A stretch of DNA of 64,000 bases from Sphingomonas sp. 67-36 (GCA_001897375.1 MKSU01000004.1:1-64000), one strand, 5' to 3'; shown: positions 46,632 through 55,869, counted from the stretch's first letter. Program-made: numbers and translations. The notes: generated by a model from the sequence alone, not told the origin.

Positions 46632-47429
46632 TTACCGTAGGGTCGAACGAGGGGTGGGGGCCAGATACAGGACCTGCGGCCTCCGCTCCTCCGCGTCCCT
46701 CAGGCCGCCCGCGACGTCATCCTTCCAGGCCTTGCTCCGAACGAGCTGCCGCATCGCGCGATCGAATGCTGCGTGGTCATTGGCGCGGGAGAACCAGACG
46801 AATAGCTTTTCGCCTTGACGCACCGGCAGAGGCGGGAAATTATTGGCCTGCTCCTCCGGCACATAGGCGCCGATCACCGGCAGCCCCGCGCTATGCAACC
46901 GTGGCGCGACGCGATCGCGGAAGAAGGTCGCGAGGCCTTCATCCGGCGCTTTCCAGAGATAATGGATGGTCGCGACCACCACGCCCGCCGCCGGTGCCGG
47001 AGCACCGACCGCCGTCCGGCCACTCGCAGGAGCGGCAAAGCCGGAACCGCGCCACGCCGGGCGGAGCAGCAGCACATTGTCGTTGTCGACAAGCATCGCA
47101 TTGGCCTCGCCGCGATGCGCGTGCCAAGTCGGGCCGAAATAGAAGTCGTTGAGCGATCGCTGGCGCGTCGCCATGTTCGGAAAAGCGCGGATCCAGGTGA
47201 AGCGATCCACGTCGTCCATGTCGCGGAACTGGCCGACGAGCCGCGCGCCAACCTCTTCTTGACTGTCGACGAACGCGCGTTCGAACAGGGCGATCATCGC
47301 ATCACGCTTTCCGGGCGCGATCTTGTATTGCCGCAGCTCGATTACCGGATGGTCGTCGGCGACCGGCGATTGCTGTGCCACGCTCGTTCCCGCGACCAGC
47401 GCCAGCGCCATGGCGAACGCGGGCTTCAT
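46632..47429 (-). CDS. Exported NIPSNAP-family protein
   Basis: A 265-residue protein with a signal peptide (MKPAFAMALALVAGTSVAQ). It has two ferredoxin-like alpha/beta halves of the NIPSNAP/dimeric barrel type: VIELRQYKIAPGKRDAMIALFE, and in the second half ATIHYLWKAPDEGLATFFRDRV. The function of the family in bacteria is unclear. The ATG at 47429 overlaps the stop of the preceding gene by ATGA, so the two are co-translated. The 64 bases before the convergent acyl-CoA synthetase contain only a short hairpin at 46599-46612. Confidence 0.82.
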   Translation of the reverse strand: MKPAFAMALALVAGTSVAQQSPVADDHPVIELRQYKIAPGKRDAMIALFERAFVDSQEEVGARLVGQFRDMDDVDRFTWIRAFPNMATRQRSLNDFYFGPTWHAHRGEANAMLVDNDNVLLLRPAWRGSGFAAPASGRTAVGAPAPAAGVVVATIHYLWKAPDEGLATFFRDRVAPRLHSAGLPVIGAYVPEEQANNFPPLPVRQGEKLFVWFSRANDHAAFDRAMRQLVRSKAWKDDVAGGLRDAEERRPQVLYLAPTPRSTLR

Positions 47430-47902
47430 GTCTTCACGAAATCCATGATCCAGTTGGTTTCCCAATTGGCGCCGCCGTCATCCGAAAAGGCCTGCTCCCA
47501 GCGCGGCCCGGCATCGCCCGGCGGGGTCCAGAGGAAACGCACCCGGATCGGCCGCCCTTCGAAATTGTCGTCGCCGTGGAAAGTGCCGGTGCCGCCCGCG
47601 AAGCTGCCGGTCATCGGTGGATCGAGCTTCGGATCGCGCCCGTCGATCCAGTGGATCGTCCATCGGTCTGTCGTCTGATCGTGAAGGCGCAGGGTGCAGG
47701 CCTGATAGCTTCCGTCGGGCAGATCGATGACATTCTCATCGAAATTGCCATGGCCGGCGAGGATCGGGCGCGCGCGCATCGTGCCGCCGAATTCGTCCCA
47801 TCGAGTATCCCTCGCCAGCCGCCTACGCAGCTTGCGATGGCGCACGTCCCAGTTGCCGATCAGAAAATCGAAATCGCGCATCGTTTCGTGTCCGCCGCCC
47901 AT
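47426..47902 (-). CDS. DUF1579-like protein, unknown function
   Basis: A 158-residue cytoplasmic protein with the lipocalin-like pattern seen in DUF1579-type proteins: FDFLIGNWDVRHRKL, GTMRARPILAGHGNFDEN, TDRWTIHWIDGRDP and RWEQAFSDDGGANWETNWIMDF. The ATG at 47902 follows GGGGAGG. It is the first gene of a two-gene operon with the NIPSNAP protein, transcribed away from a TetR gene. A clear promoter with an overlapping operator lies upstream. No reaction can be assigned. Confidence 0.75.
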   Translation of the reverse strand: MGGGHETMRDFDFLIGNWDVRHRKLRRRLARDTRWDEFGGTMRARPILAGHGNFDENVIDLPDGSYQACTLRLHDQTTDRWTIHWIDGRDPKLDPPMTGSFAGGTGTFHGDDNFEGRPIRVRFLWTPPGDAGPRWEQAFSDDGGANWETNWIMDFVKT

Positions 47903-47931
47903 CCGTCCTCCCCTGACGTCGAGTCAGGCCA

Positions 47932-47960
47932 ATAACAGACGGGTTGACCTGTTTTGTCAA
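47932..47960 (-). promoter_or_regulatory. Sigma70-like promoter with operator over the -35 box
   Basis: On the minus strand TTGACA (47955-47960) and TGTTAT (47932-47937) are exactly 17 bases apart. The -35 box is part of an inverted repeat, TTGAC and GTCAA around a 7-base spacer (47944-47960). It drives the DUF1579/NIPSNAP pair and should be blocked by the TetR protein encoded 20 bases away in the other direction. Confidence 0.6.
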
Positions 47961-47979
47961 TCCCAGCTATTGGAAAGGC

Positions 47980-48561
47980 ATGGCAGGGCGAACCCGCACC
48001 AATGATCCCACCGGAATGCGTAACCGCGTGATCGACGTGGCGTCGGCTGCGTTCCAGACGAGCGGTTACAATGCGACCAGCGTGAACGACATCCTGAAGG
48101 CCTCGGGCGTGAGCGGCGGCGCGCTGCATCATCACTTTCCGACCAAGAAACACCTGATCGAAGCGGTGCTGCGGGAGCGGGTTGCGGTGGAGGTGAACGG
48201 AACGTGGGCGCGGGCGGTGCGCGACGCACCGGATGCGCTGACGGGCATCTTTTCGGTATTCGAAGCCGTGGCGGATGCGCTCGATGCGCAAGGGAGCGTC
48301 TCGGGCTGCCCGTTGGGCAATATCGCGCTCGAGCTCTCCGCTTCCGATCAGGAATTGCGCGCGCTGATCGACGCCGAATATCGCAAATGGCGGACGGCGA
48401 TCGTCGAGAAGCTTCGCGCGGACGGATCGGACATGGCCGATCCCGAAGGCTTTGCGGTGACGGTGGTCGCGCTGTTCACCGGAGCGATGTCGCTCGCCAA
48501 GGTCGAGCAGAACGGCCAGCCGTTGCGCCACTGCGCCGCCCGGCTCGGGATGCTGGCGTGA
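47980..48561 (+). CDS. TetR-family regulator (LmrA/YxaF-like)
   Basis: A 193-residue TetR regulator. The helix-turn-helix (about residues 13-58) contains TSGYNATSVNDILKASGVSGGALHHHFPTKKHLIEAVL. The C-terminal part with SVSGCPLGNIALELS is typical of the LmrA/YxaF subgroup. The ATG at 47980 follows GGAAAGG. It is divergent from the DUF1579/NIPSNAP operon and overlaps the alpha/beta hydrolase gene at its stop. It probably represses both directions through the palindrome at 47944-47960. Confidence 0.9.
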   Translation: MAGRTRTNDPTGMRNRVIDVASAAFQTSGYNATSVNDILKASGVSGGALHHHFPTKKHLIEAVLRERVAVEVNGTWARAVRDAPDALTGIFSVFEAVADALDAQGSVSGCPLGNIALELSASDQELRALIDAEYRKWRTAIVEKLRADGSDMADPEGFAVTVVALFTGAMSLAKVEQNGQPLRHCAARLGMLA

Positions 48562-49865
48562 AGCGCGGCTTCCTCGCCCTGCTGGCGGCCGTGCTCGCCA
48601 CGCCGTCATTCGCGGCGGGGACGGATTGCCGGATCGGTTCCTATGCTCTCGGCGACGGCCGCAACCTCGATATCGGCCCGTCCGAAGGAACCGCGCTGCG
48701 CTGGCGGCTGGAGGATGGCACCACCGGCAAGCTCACGCCCGCCGGATCGGGGCGATGGATCAGCACGCTCGGCTGGACCGATCGCCCGGATGGCAAGACC
48801 GTCACCTTCGATTGCGACCGGGGGACGATCCGCTTCGCGCAGGTTAGCGGCAAGCGCATTCCGTTCGACGTCACCGAGACGAGGTTCAGGGGCGCCGGCG
48901 TCGACCTCGCCGGTCGGCTCATCTTGCCGAGAGGCGCTGGCAAGGTGCCGATCGTCATCCTGATCCACGGATCGGAGCATGATTCCGGCATCGCCAACTT
49001 CGCCCTGCAGCGGCAATTCGCCGCGCGCGGCATCGGCGTCTTCGTCTATGACAAGCGCGGCACCGGGGCGTCGGGCGGCCGATATACGCAGGACTATCTG
49101 CTGCTCGCCGACGATGCGATCGCGGCGATGCATGAGGCGAAGCGGCTGGCCGGCACGCGAGCGGGCAAGGTGGGCTATCAGGCGGGCAGCCAGGGAGGCT
49201 GGGTCGCGCCGCTCGCCGCGCGGATCGAGCCGGTTGATTTCGTCATCGTCGGCTTCGGGCTGGCAGTGTCGCCGCTGGAGGAGGATCGCGAGGCGATCGC
49301 GCTCAATATGCGTGATCGCGGCTATGGCCCGGACGTCATGGCCAAGGCGATGGAGGTCGCGGATGCGACCGCCGCGGTGATGCTCAGCGATTTCCGCGAA
49401 GGCTATGACGGGATCGCGGCGGTGCGGCGGAAATACGGGCAAGAGCCGTGGTTTCGCGATGTCCGTGGTGACGTGAGCTACGTCCTGCTGGAGAAGGACG
49501 CGGCGGAATTGCGGGATCTGGGGCCGGTGCTGCTGGCCGGCGCCCCCTGGCAATATGATCCGATGCCGGTGTTGCGCAACCTCGCCGTCCCGCAGCTCTG
49601 GATATTGGCCGAGAACGACATTGACGCGCCGAGCGCGGAGACCGCGCGCCGATTGAAGGCGCTGGCGGCGAACGGACGTCCGATCACCACCGTCATGTTC
49701 CCGCGCACCGAACACGGCATCTACGAATATGAGACTGGCCCCGACGGCAAGCGTCTCTCGACGCGCCAGCCGGACGGTTATTTCCGCATGATGGTCGATT
49801 TCATCCGCAACGGCCGGATCGGGGCGGACTACGGCACGGCGCGGATCGCCGGGCCGGCGGGATGA
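48558..49865 (+). CDS. Exported alpha/beta hydrolase
   Basis: A 435-residue hydrolase with a signal peptide (to about PSFAA, residue 20), an N-terminal beta-rich region of ~100 residues, then a catalytic alpha/beta domain. That domain has the oxyanion loop VILIHGSEHD and the nucleophile elbow YQAGSQGGWVAP (Ser in G-S-Q-G-G). An acid lies in LAENDIDAPS and a His in RTEHGIYEYE. The layout resembles secreted esterase/peptidase-like hydrolases. The start is GTG 48558, overlapping the TetR stop. The substrate is unknown. Confidence 0.85.
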   Translation: MKRGFLALLAAVLATPSFAAGTDCRIGSYALGDGRNLDIGPSEGTALRWRLEDGTTGKLTPAGSGRWISTLGWTDRPDGKTVTFDCDRGTIRFAQVSGKRIPFDVTETRFRGAGVDLAGRLILPRGAGKVPIVILIHGSEHDSGIANFALQRQFAARGIGVFVYDKRGTGASGGRYTQDYLLLADDAIAAMHEAKRLAGTRAGKVGYQAGSQGGWVAPLAARIEPVDFVIVGFGLAVSPLEEDREAIALNMRDRGYGPDVMAKAMEVADATAAVMLSDFREGYDGIAAVRRKYGQEPWFRDVRGDVSYVLLEKDAAELRDLGPVLLAGAPWQYDPMPVLRNLAVPQLWILAENDIDAPSAETARRLKALAANGRPITTVMFPRTEHGIYEYETGPDGKRLSTRQPDGYFRMMVDFIRNGRIGADYGTARIAGPAG

Positions 49866-49935
49866 TGTGGCGGGGGCAGGGGATCGGACTGGTCCGGGTC
49901 ATGTCCGCGCATTCCGGGGAAGGAGGGCTTGTCGC

Positions 49936-51270
49936 TCAAAACCCGCCGTGCAGGCGTAGCGCGATAACGTTGGCGGGGCCGCGATCGCGGTTGTAGCCGG
50001 GGTTGGCGATGAACTGATAGTCGATCGTCACGTCGATGCCTTTGCGCGGCTGCCAGTCGTAATAAGCTTCCGCGATCGCCTCCGCGCCGAGATGGGGCAG
50101 GCGGCCGTCGCCGATCAGCACGCCGATCCCGCCAGCGTCGAGATACCGCCGGTGCTCCGCCGTGATGCCGTTGACCACCATCGCCAGCCCGACCGTGTCG
50201 TCCGCCCGGCCCCAATGCGCGCCCTTCAGCGCTCCGCCGATCGCGGCGCTGCGATCGACGTCGGTGAAGTCGTAGGGTTCGATCGCGCCGTCGGCCACGC
50301 CCGCGCGCGCGAACAGGCCGAGCGTGTCGGTCAGTTCCTGCTCCAGGTTCACGTCCATGCCGGGCCGGTTCATCACCCGCCGCACCAGCGCCGTGTCGGG
50401 GACGGCGCCGTTGCTCGCCGCCAGCGCGAGCGCGTCGTCGAAGCGGCCGAAGCGGCCGTGGTTGCGGAACAATGTCACCCGTACCGCGCCGGGGTGGCCG
50501 GCGATCGAATGGCGATGCTCGATTTCCAGATCGAGCTGGTTCTGGCTGAAATCCTGCTCCAGCGTCTCCCCGTTCGGCACTTTCGACAGGTTGAACGCGC
50601 CGAGCCGCAGCGTCCATGCACCCTGATACCATTCGGCCGCGACGCCGGTGCTGTAGCCCCAGGCATCTGCCGCATAATCGAACGTGCCCGCGTCGACGAT
50701 CGCCCAGTTGAGGAAATCGCCGCGCGGATCATGGGCGTAGCGATTGGTGTCGAACACGTCGCCAACGCCGAACTTGCCGATCGTCAGCACCAGCCGGTCG
50801 GCGCGCCGGCGCCCCGCGAACTGGTTGGCGGCGGCCTCGACCGCCTCGCTGTCTCCGCCCAGCCCGATCGTCTGGCGGAAGAACAGGCGTTGCAGCCGGA
50901 CATAGGGCGTGCTCCTGCCGACCTTATAGGCCTCCGCGCTGGGAAAGCCCGCGACGCCCAGCGTATCGGACAGCCCGAAGCCCTGATCGACCTCCGGGTT
51001 GATCCACGCCTCCGCCCCGTCCCACGGCCGCACACCTGCGTAGAGCGTGGCGTCGAACGTCTCCCGCACCTGCCGGGGCGCCAGGCTGTTCGGCCCGGAA
51101 TAGGGCGAGCGGAAGCCGAACACCCCCTGCGTCACCAGCGTCGCCTGCGCATGGACCGCCCAATCCGCGCTCCCCGTGTCCGGCGCGGCATCCTGTGCCA
51201 GCGCCGGGGCGGAGAGCAGCGCGCCGGCGAGCAGGATGGAGTGAGGGAGGAGAGGACGCCGGTTGGTCAA
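49936..51270 (-). CDS. OprB-type carbohydrate-selective porin
   Basis: A 444-residue outer-membrane protein with a signal peptide ending at PALAQ. OprB-family blocks follow: GFRSPYSGPNSL, EAWINPEVDQGFGLSDTLGVAGFPSAEAYKVG, and the segment after LTIGKFGVGDVFDTNRYAHDPR. It forms a barrel with a C-terminal aromatic residue (RLHGGF). The start is TTG 51270, supported by GAAGGAAG upstream and the signal peptide directly after. A perfect 14-base palindrome lies about 60 bases before it. It follows the phosphate operon but has no Pho box. Confidence 0.88.
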   Translation of the reverse strand: MTNRRPLLPHSILLAGALLSAPALAQDAAPDTGSADWAVHAQATLVTQGVFGFRSPYSGPNSLAPRQVRETFDATLYAGVRPWDGAEAWINPEVDQGFGLSDTLGVAGFPSAEAYKVGRSTPYVRLQRLFFRQTIGLGGDSEAVEAAANQFAGRRRADRLVLTIGKFGVGDVFDTNRYAHDPRGDFLNWAIVDAGTFDYAADAWGYSTGVAAEWYQGAWTLRLGAFNLSKVPNGETLEQDFSQNQLDLEIEHRHSIAGHPGAVRVTLFRNHGRFGRFDDALALAASNGAVPDTALVRRVMNRPGMDVNLEQELTDTLGLFARAGVADGAIEPYDFTDVDRSAAIGGALKGAHWGRADDTVGLAMVVNGITAEHRRYLDAGGIGVLIGDGRLPHLGAEAIAEAYYDWQPRKGIDVTIDYQFIANPGYNRDRGPANVIALRLHGGF

Positions 51271-51331
51271 GAAGACTTCCTTCGGAAACGGAATCGATCC
51301 TGATCTGCCGTCTGCCCGTCCACATGTCCTG

Positions 51332-51345
51332 TTACGATATCGTAA
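51332..51345. promoter_or_regulatory. Perfect palindrome upstream of the OprB-type porin
   Basis: TTACGATATCGTAA is a continuous perfect 14-base palindrome, lying 62 bases upstream of the porin start in the 103-base gap to phoU. It is a strong candidate operator for a dimeric regulator such as a sugar-responsive repressor. No regulator gene is adjacent. Confidence 0.5.
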
Positions 51346-51373
51346 GGTTGCCGACACTCCCCGTTCGCCGGGC

Positions 51374-52099
51374 TCACCCCGGTTCGTTGGCTCCGCCTTC
51401 GTCGATGCCCTGCTCCGCGCGCGAGGACAGTTTCGAGGAGGTGTAGGTCGAATAGATCAGTTCGGCGATGTTGGTCGCCTGATCGCCGGTCCGCTCCAGG
51501 CTCTTGGCCGCGAGCAGGAGCTGGCCGACCGCCGGAATGGTCGAGGCGTCGTTCGCCATCTGGGCGAGCAGCGCCAGGAACACGCGCTGATATTCCTCGT
51601 CGATGCGCGCATCGCCCTCATAGACCGCCTTGGCTTTTTCCGGATCACGCGCGGCATAGGCGTTGAGCACGCCGACCAGCATGTCATAGGCGCGGGAGCC
51701 AAGCTCGCTCAGCACCCTGGCCGCGCGGCGCTCGGTCGGCGAGCGCATCGACGGCACCCGGCGCGCGACGCCCTTGGCATAATCCCCGACGCGCTCCAGA
51801 TAGCCGGAGACGCGATGCGCCATCAGCACCTCGCGCAGATCGTCCGCGAAGGGGGAGCGGCGCATCAGCGTCTGGATCACCTGCTGGTCGATCCGGCGCT
51901 CGATCGCGTCGATCGCCGCGTCGCCCTCCACCACCTTGCGCGCGCGCTCGTCATCGGCGTCTGCCAGGGCGGAGAGCGCGTTGGCCAGCGCATATTCGGC
52001 CAGCCCGCCCATCTCCATCACGGCGGCGCGCAATCCGCCCAGTTCCGCATCGAATGCCGCGACGGTATGGCGATCGCCGCTGCCGGTATTGTCGTTCAT
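51374..52099 (-). CDS. phoU: Phosphate signalling protein PhoU
   Basis: A 241-residue all-helical PhoU with the two-fold repeat of three-helix bundles. The metal-binding E-x3-D motifs appear as LERVGDYAKG (first repeat) and LERTGDQATNIAE (second repeat). PhoU links the Pst transporter to the PhoR/PhoB system and prevents activation when phosphate is plentiful. It is the last gene of pstSCAB-phoU, eight bases after pstB, with a fair RBS. Confidence 0.95.
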   Translation of the reverse strand: MNDNTGSGDRHTVAAFDAELGGLRAAVMEMGGLAEYALANALSALADADDERARKVVEGDAAIDAIERRIDQQVIQTLMRRSPFADDLREVLMAHRVSGYLERVGDYAKGVARRVPSMRSPTERRAARVLSELGSRAYDMLVGVLNAYAARDPEKAKAVYEGDARIDEEYQRVFLALLAQMANDASTIPAVGQLLLAAKSLERTGDQATNIAELIYSTYTSSKLSSRAEQGIDEGGANEPG

Positions 52100-52107
52100 C
52101 TCTTGCC

Positions 52108-52986
52108 TCACCCAAATCGGCCGGTGACATAGTCGCGCGTGCGCTTCAGCTTCGGCGCGGCGAAGAATTCTTCCGTCGGCCCGAACTCGATCATCCGGCC
52201 GAGGAACATGAAGCCGGTATGCTGCGCCAGCCGCGCGGCCTGGTGCAGATTGTGGGTGACGATCACGATCGTCACATTGTCGGTCAGCTCGTTGAGCGTG
52301 TCCTCCAGCTTCGCGGTGGAGATCGGGTCCAGCGCGGAGGCCGGCTCGTCGAGCAGCAGCACCTCCGGGTCGATCGCCAGCCCGCGCGCGACGCACAGCC
52401 GCTGCTGCTGCCCGCCCGACAGGCCGAGGCCGGATTCCCTGAGCTTGTCCTTCACCTCGTCCCACAAGGCGGCGCGGCGCAGCGCGCGTTCGACGATCTC
52501 GTCCATCTCCGCGCCCCGCACCTTCTTGTAGAGGCGAACGCCGAACGCGATGTTCTCGTAGATCGACATGGGGAAGGGCGTCGGCTTCTGGAACACCATG
52601 CCGACGCGCGCGCGCAGAGTCGCGAGATCCATGCGGTTCGGCGTAATCTCCGCCGCGTCGCCGTCGCGCGCGCGCAGACGGGCGACATTGGCCTTGTCGC
52701 CCAGCACGTCCTGTCCGTCGAGCAGGATACGGCCCACCGCATGCTGGCCCGAATAAAGCTCGTAGATGCGGTTCAGCGTGCGCAGCAGCGTCGACTTGCC
52801 GCAGCCGGACGGGCCGATCAGCGCGGTGATCCTGTTGCGCTCGACCGGCAGGTCGACGCCGAACAGCGTCTGCTTCTTGCCGTAGAAGAAGTCGAGATTG
52901 CGCGCCTCCAGGACGAGGTTTTCCGCCGGGGGCGCGGTGATCGAGCTTTCGACCGCCTCGCCCGCCTCGTTGTCGATGAGGCTCAT
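52108..52986 (-). CDS. pstB: Phosphate ABC transporter ATPase PstB
   Basis: A 292-residue ABC ATPase. Walker A is GPSGCGKST, the signature is LSGGQQQRL, Walker B is [13 protein letters not shown] and the switch His is in VTHNL. PstB hallmarks are [12 protein letters not shown] and [22 protein letters not shown]. The N-terminal ~25 residues before the fold are longer than in E. coli PstB. It overlaps pstA by ATGA and powers phosphate import. Confidence 0.97.
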   Translation of the reverse strand: MSLIDNEAGEAVESSITAPPAENLVLEARNLDFFYGKKQTLFGVDLPVERNRITALIGPSGCGKSTLLRTLNRIYELYSGQHAVGRILLDGQDVLGDKANVARLRARDGDAAEITPNRMDLATLRARVGMVFQKPTPFPMSIYENIAFGVRLYKKVRGAEMDEIVERALRRAALWDEVKDKLRESGLGLSGGQQQRLCVARGLAIDPEVLLLDEPASALDPISTAKLEDTLNELTDNVTIVIVTHNLHQAARLAQHTGFMFLGRMIEFGPTEEFFAAPKLKRTRDYVTGRFG

Positions 52987-53834
52987 GATGCTTTCCTGTG
53001 GATGATCGCGCGTCCCGCGATGTTGATGGCCAGCACCGACGCCGCGATCAGCAGCGCGCCGGCCCAGGCGAGGCGCTGCCAGTCGTCATAGGCGCTGAGC
53101 GCGAACTGGAAGATGGTGGTGGGCAGGCTGGCGATCGGTTGCAGCAGGTTCATGCTGAAGAACTGGTTGCCGAGCGAGGTGAACAACAGCGGCGCCGTCT
53201 CGCCGGAGATGCGCGCGAAGCCGAGCAGGCCGGCGGTGAGCAGGCCGGTCGCCGCCGATCGCCACACGATCTTGCGCACGACGAAGGCGCGCGTCGCGCC
53301 CAGCGCCATGCCCGCCTCGCGCAAGGCGGTCGGTTGCAGCAGCAGGATATCCTCCGTCGTCCGCGTGACGATCGGCACCGCGAGGATGGCGAGCGCGATC
53401 GAGCCGGCGAGCGCGGAGAAATGACCGATCACGTTGCGGACCAGCAGCTCCGACACGAACAGGCCGATCAGGATCGACGGCGCGGAGAGCAGGACGTCGT
53501 TGAGGAAGCGCACCGCATGGCCCAGCTTCGTCCGCCCGCCATATTCGGAGAGCCATGTCCCCGCGAGCACGCCGACCGCCACGGCGAACACCATCGCCAG
53601 CCCGCACAGGATCACCGAGCCGACGATCGCGTTGAGCAGCCCGCCGCGCGATCCCGGCGCGGGCTGGGACATGGTGAACAAGTCGCCGTTGATCCCGCCG
53701 ATGCCCTTCGACAGCAGCGACCAGCCGATCAGCGCCAGTGCGCCGAGCGCGATCACCGCCGTCAGCCCGCAGGCGGCAACGAAGATCAGGTTGACGATCG
53801 AGCGGCGGCGCGCGCGGGCGGTCATCCGGGTCAT
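52983..53834 (-). CDS. pstA: Phosphate ABC transporter permease PstA
   Basis: A 283-residue inner-membrane permease with about six helices. The EAA-type loop [20 protein letters not shown] contacts Pst[18 protein letters not shown] and [17 protein letters not shown] are typical PstA segments. The ATG at 53834 overlaps the pstC stop (ATGA); a second in-frame ATG is at 53825. The open frame runs on upstream through pstC in another reading, which is a shadow and not a fusion. Confidence 0.96.
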   Translation of the reverse strand: MTRMTARARRRSIVNLIFVAACGLTAVIALGALALIGWSLLSKGIGGINGDLFTMSQPAPGSRGGLLNAIVGSVILCGLAMVFAVAVGVLAGTWLSEYGGRTKLGHAVRFLNDVLLSAPSILIGLFVSELLVRNVIGHFSALAGSIALAILAVPIVTRTTEDILLLQPTALREAGMALGATRAFVVRKIVWRSAATGLLTAGLLGFARISGETAPLLFTSLGNQFFSMNLLQPIASLPTTIFQFALSAYDDWQRLAWAGALLIAASVLAINIAGRAIIHRKAS

Positions 53835-54766
53835 CGCGTCGTCCTCGCGAGCAGCAGGCGGGCGAGCGCCAGCACGCCGAAGGTGATGAGGAACAGCACC
53901 AGCCCGAGCGCGACCAGCGCGGCGCTGTGCATGTCGGTGCTGGCCTCGGCGAATTCGTTGGCGATCGTCGAGGCGATGGTGGAGCCCGAATCGAACAGGC
54001 TCTTGGGGAAGCCGTGCGAGTTGCCGATGATGAAGGTCACCGCCATCGTCTCGCCCAGCGCGCGCCCCAGCCCGAGCATGATGACGCCCAGCACGCCGGT
54101 GCGGACATAGGGGATGCAGATCCGCCACGTCACCTCGAACGAGGTGCAGCCGATGCCGAACCCCGCCTCGCGCACCTGCGCCGGGACGGTGAGCAGCAGC
54201 TCGCGGAACACCGCCGCCATATAAGGCAGGATCATGATGGCGAGGATGATCGAGGCGGTGAAGATATTGGCGCCGTTGGGCACGCCCTGCGTCAGCGTGT
54301 CGAGCCACGATCCGGGCGTGACCGCCATCGCCAGCGGTTGCTGCACGGCCCGCGCGAACCACGGCGCGAACACGAACAGGCCCCACATGCCATAGACGAT
54401 CGAGGGGATGCCGGCGAGCAGCTCCACCGCCACCGCGATCGGCCGCGCGAGCCGCTCCGGCGCGAACTCGGTGAGGAACACCGCCACGCCGATCGCCAGC
54501 GGCAGCGCGATGGCGAGCGACAGGAAGGAAGTGACGAGCGTGCCGACGATCGGCCCCGCCGCGCCGTAGATATCGTCCACCGGGTTCCAGCGCTCGCTCG
54601 TCAGGAAGCCGAAGCCGAACTTGGCGAACGCCGGCCAGCCGCCGACCGCGAGGCTGACCACCACGCCCGCGAGGATCACGAGCAGCAGGGTCGCCGCCGA
54701 CAGGCACAGGTAGCGGAAGATATCTTCGCCGAGCGGGCTGCGGCCGGCTGCGGTGGGATCGTTCAT
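53831..54766 (-). CDS. pstC: Phosphate ABC transporter permease PstC
   Basis: A 311-residue inner-membrane permease with about six helices. Typical PstC features are GPIVGTLVTSFLSLAIALPLAIGVAVFL, ELLAGIPSIVYGMWGLF and the coupling loop VREAGFGIGCTSFEV, then LGRALGETMAVTFIIGN. The ATG at 54766 starts the protein as MNDPTAAG. A 68-base gap to pstS contains a strong GC hairpin that may lower expression relative to pstS. Confidence 0.96.
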   Translation of the reverse strand: MNDPTAAGRSPLGEDIFRYLCLSAATLLLVILAGVVVSLAVGGWPAFAKFGFGFLTSERWNPVDDIYGAAGPIVGTLVTSFLSLAIALPLAIGVAVFLTEFAPERLARPIAVAVELLAGIPSIVYGMWGLFVFAPWFARAVQQPLAMAVTPGSWLDTLTQGVPNGANIFTASIILAIMILPYMAAVFRELLLTVPAQVREAGFGIGCTSFEVTWRICIPYVRTGVLGVIMLGLGRALGETMAVTFIIGNSHGFPKSLFDSGSTIASTIANEFAEASTDMHSAALVALGLVLFLITFGVLALARLLLARTTR

Positions 54767-54787
54767 CCCGGTTCCTTGAATGGGGGA

Positions 54788-54821
54788 GGGGGGCGCGCCC
54801 GCGATGCCGGCGCGCCGCCCC
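54788..54821 (-). terminator. Attenuator-like hairpin between pstS and pstC
   Basis: GGCGCGCC at 54792-54799 and at 54809-54816 pair with each other, extended outward by GGGG and CCCC with a one-base bulge. It lies 13 bases after the pstS stop and has no T-run. It probably protects pstS mRNA and reduces read-through, giving excess binding protein over permease. Confidence 0.5.
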
Positions 54822-54834
54822 GGGGGGCAAAGGA

Positions 54835-55869
54835 TCAGCGGGAGACGTAAACCGGCTTGCCGCCCGAGGTGACGTTCGTCGCCCATTGCTTGCGGATCGC
54901 GGCCTTCACCGGCGCCGGCAGCGGCACGAAGTCCAGCTTCGCCGCCTCGGCATCGCCGTTCTTGTATGCCCAATCGAAGAACTTCAGCACCGCCTGCCCG
55001 TTGGCGGCGTTGGTCTGGTTGCGGCGCATCAGGATGAAGGTCGCGCCGGTGATCGGCCACGCCGCCGCGCCCGGCTGGTCGAGCAGCAGCAGATAATTGC
55101 CCGGCGCGCTCGCCCAGCGCGCCCCGGCGGCGGCCGCCGCGAAGTTCGCTGCATTGGCCGGAACGAACTTGCCCGCCTTGTTCTGCACCGCCACGTAGGG
55201 GAGGTTGTTCTGCCTGGCATAGGCATATTCGACGTAACCGATCGAGCCGGCGGTCTGCTTGACGAAGGCGGTCACGCCGTCATTGCCCTTGCCGCCGAGG
55301 CCGGTCGGCCATTCGACCGCGTCGCTCGCGCCGACCTTCTTCGCCCATTCGGCGTTCTTCATCGACAGATAGGAGGTGAACAGGAACGAGGTGCCCGAGC
55401 CGTCCGAACGGTGGACGACGGTGATCGCCGCCGGCGGGATGCGCAGTTCCGGGTTCAGCCTGGTGATCGCCGGATCGTTCCAGCGGCGGATCTTGCCGAG
55501 GAAGATGTCGCCGAGCACCTGCCCGGTCAGATGCAGGCGGCCGGCGCGCAGGCCGTTGAAATTCACCACCGGCACGACGCCGCCCACGACGGTCGGGAAC
55601 TGGTAAAGCCCGGCCTCGCTCAGTTCCTGCGGCTTCAGCGGCTTGTCGCTTGCGCCGAAATCGACGGTGCCGGCCTTGATCTGCTTGATGCCGCCGCCGG
55701 AGCCGATCGCCTGGTAATTCATGCGCTGGCTGGCCTGCTTGCTGTAGATCTCCGCCCAGCGGGCATAGATCGGGGCGGGGAAGGTCGCCCCCGCGCCGGA
55801 AATGTCAGCAGCGATGGCGGCGCCCCCAACGGCAACCGCCGCCGCGCCAATCACGAACTTCTTGAACAT
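54835..55869 (-). CDS. pstS: Periplasmic phosphate-binding protein PstS
   Basis: A 344-residue binding protein with a signal peptide (to AAIAA, about residue 21). The phosphate-binding loops are GAGATFPAPIY, IGSGGGIKQIKAGTVDFGASDKPL and VHRSDGSGTSFLFTSYL (Arg, Ser and Thr ligands). The ATG at 55869 follows GAGGAG. A Pho box sits ~85-100 bases upstream. It is the first gene of the pst operon and delivers phosphate to PstCA. Confidence 0.97.
   Translation of the reverse strand: MFKKFVIGAAAVAVGGAAIAADISGAGATFPAPIYARWAEIYSKQASQRMNYQAIGSGGGIKQIKAGTVDFGASDKPLKPQELSEAGLYQFPTVVGGVVPVVNFNGLRAGRLHLTGQVLGDIFLGKIRRWNDPAITRLNPELRIPPAAITVVHRSDGSGTSFLFTSYLSMKNAEWAKKVGASDAVEWPTGLGGKGNDGVTAFVKQTAGSIGYVEYAYARQNNLPYVAVQNKAGKFVPANAANFAAAAAGARWASAPGNYLLLLDQPGAAAWPITGATFILMRRNQTNAANGQAVLKFFDWAYKNGDAEAAKLDFVPLPAPVKAAIRKQWATNVTSGGKPVYVSR

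Noticed and set aside
49936-51373. Pho box for the OprB-type porin next to phoU
   Set aside because: No pair of TGTCA-like half-sites at 11-base spacing was found upstream; only the unrelated 14-base palindrome is present.
52983-54830. Apparent 615-residue fusion protein across pstA and pstC
   Set aside because: PstC is clearly encoded in a different frame (53831-54766), and pstA has its own ATG overlapping the pstC stop.
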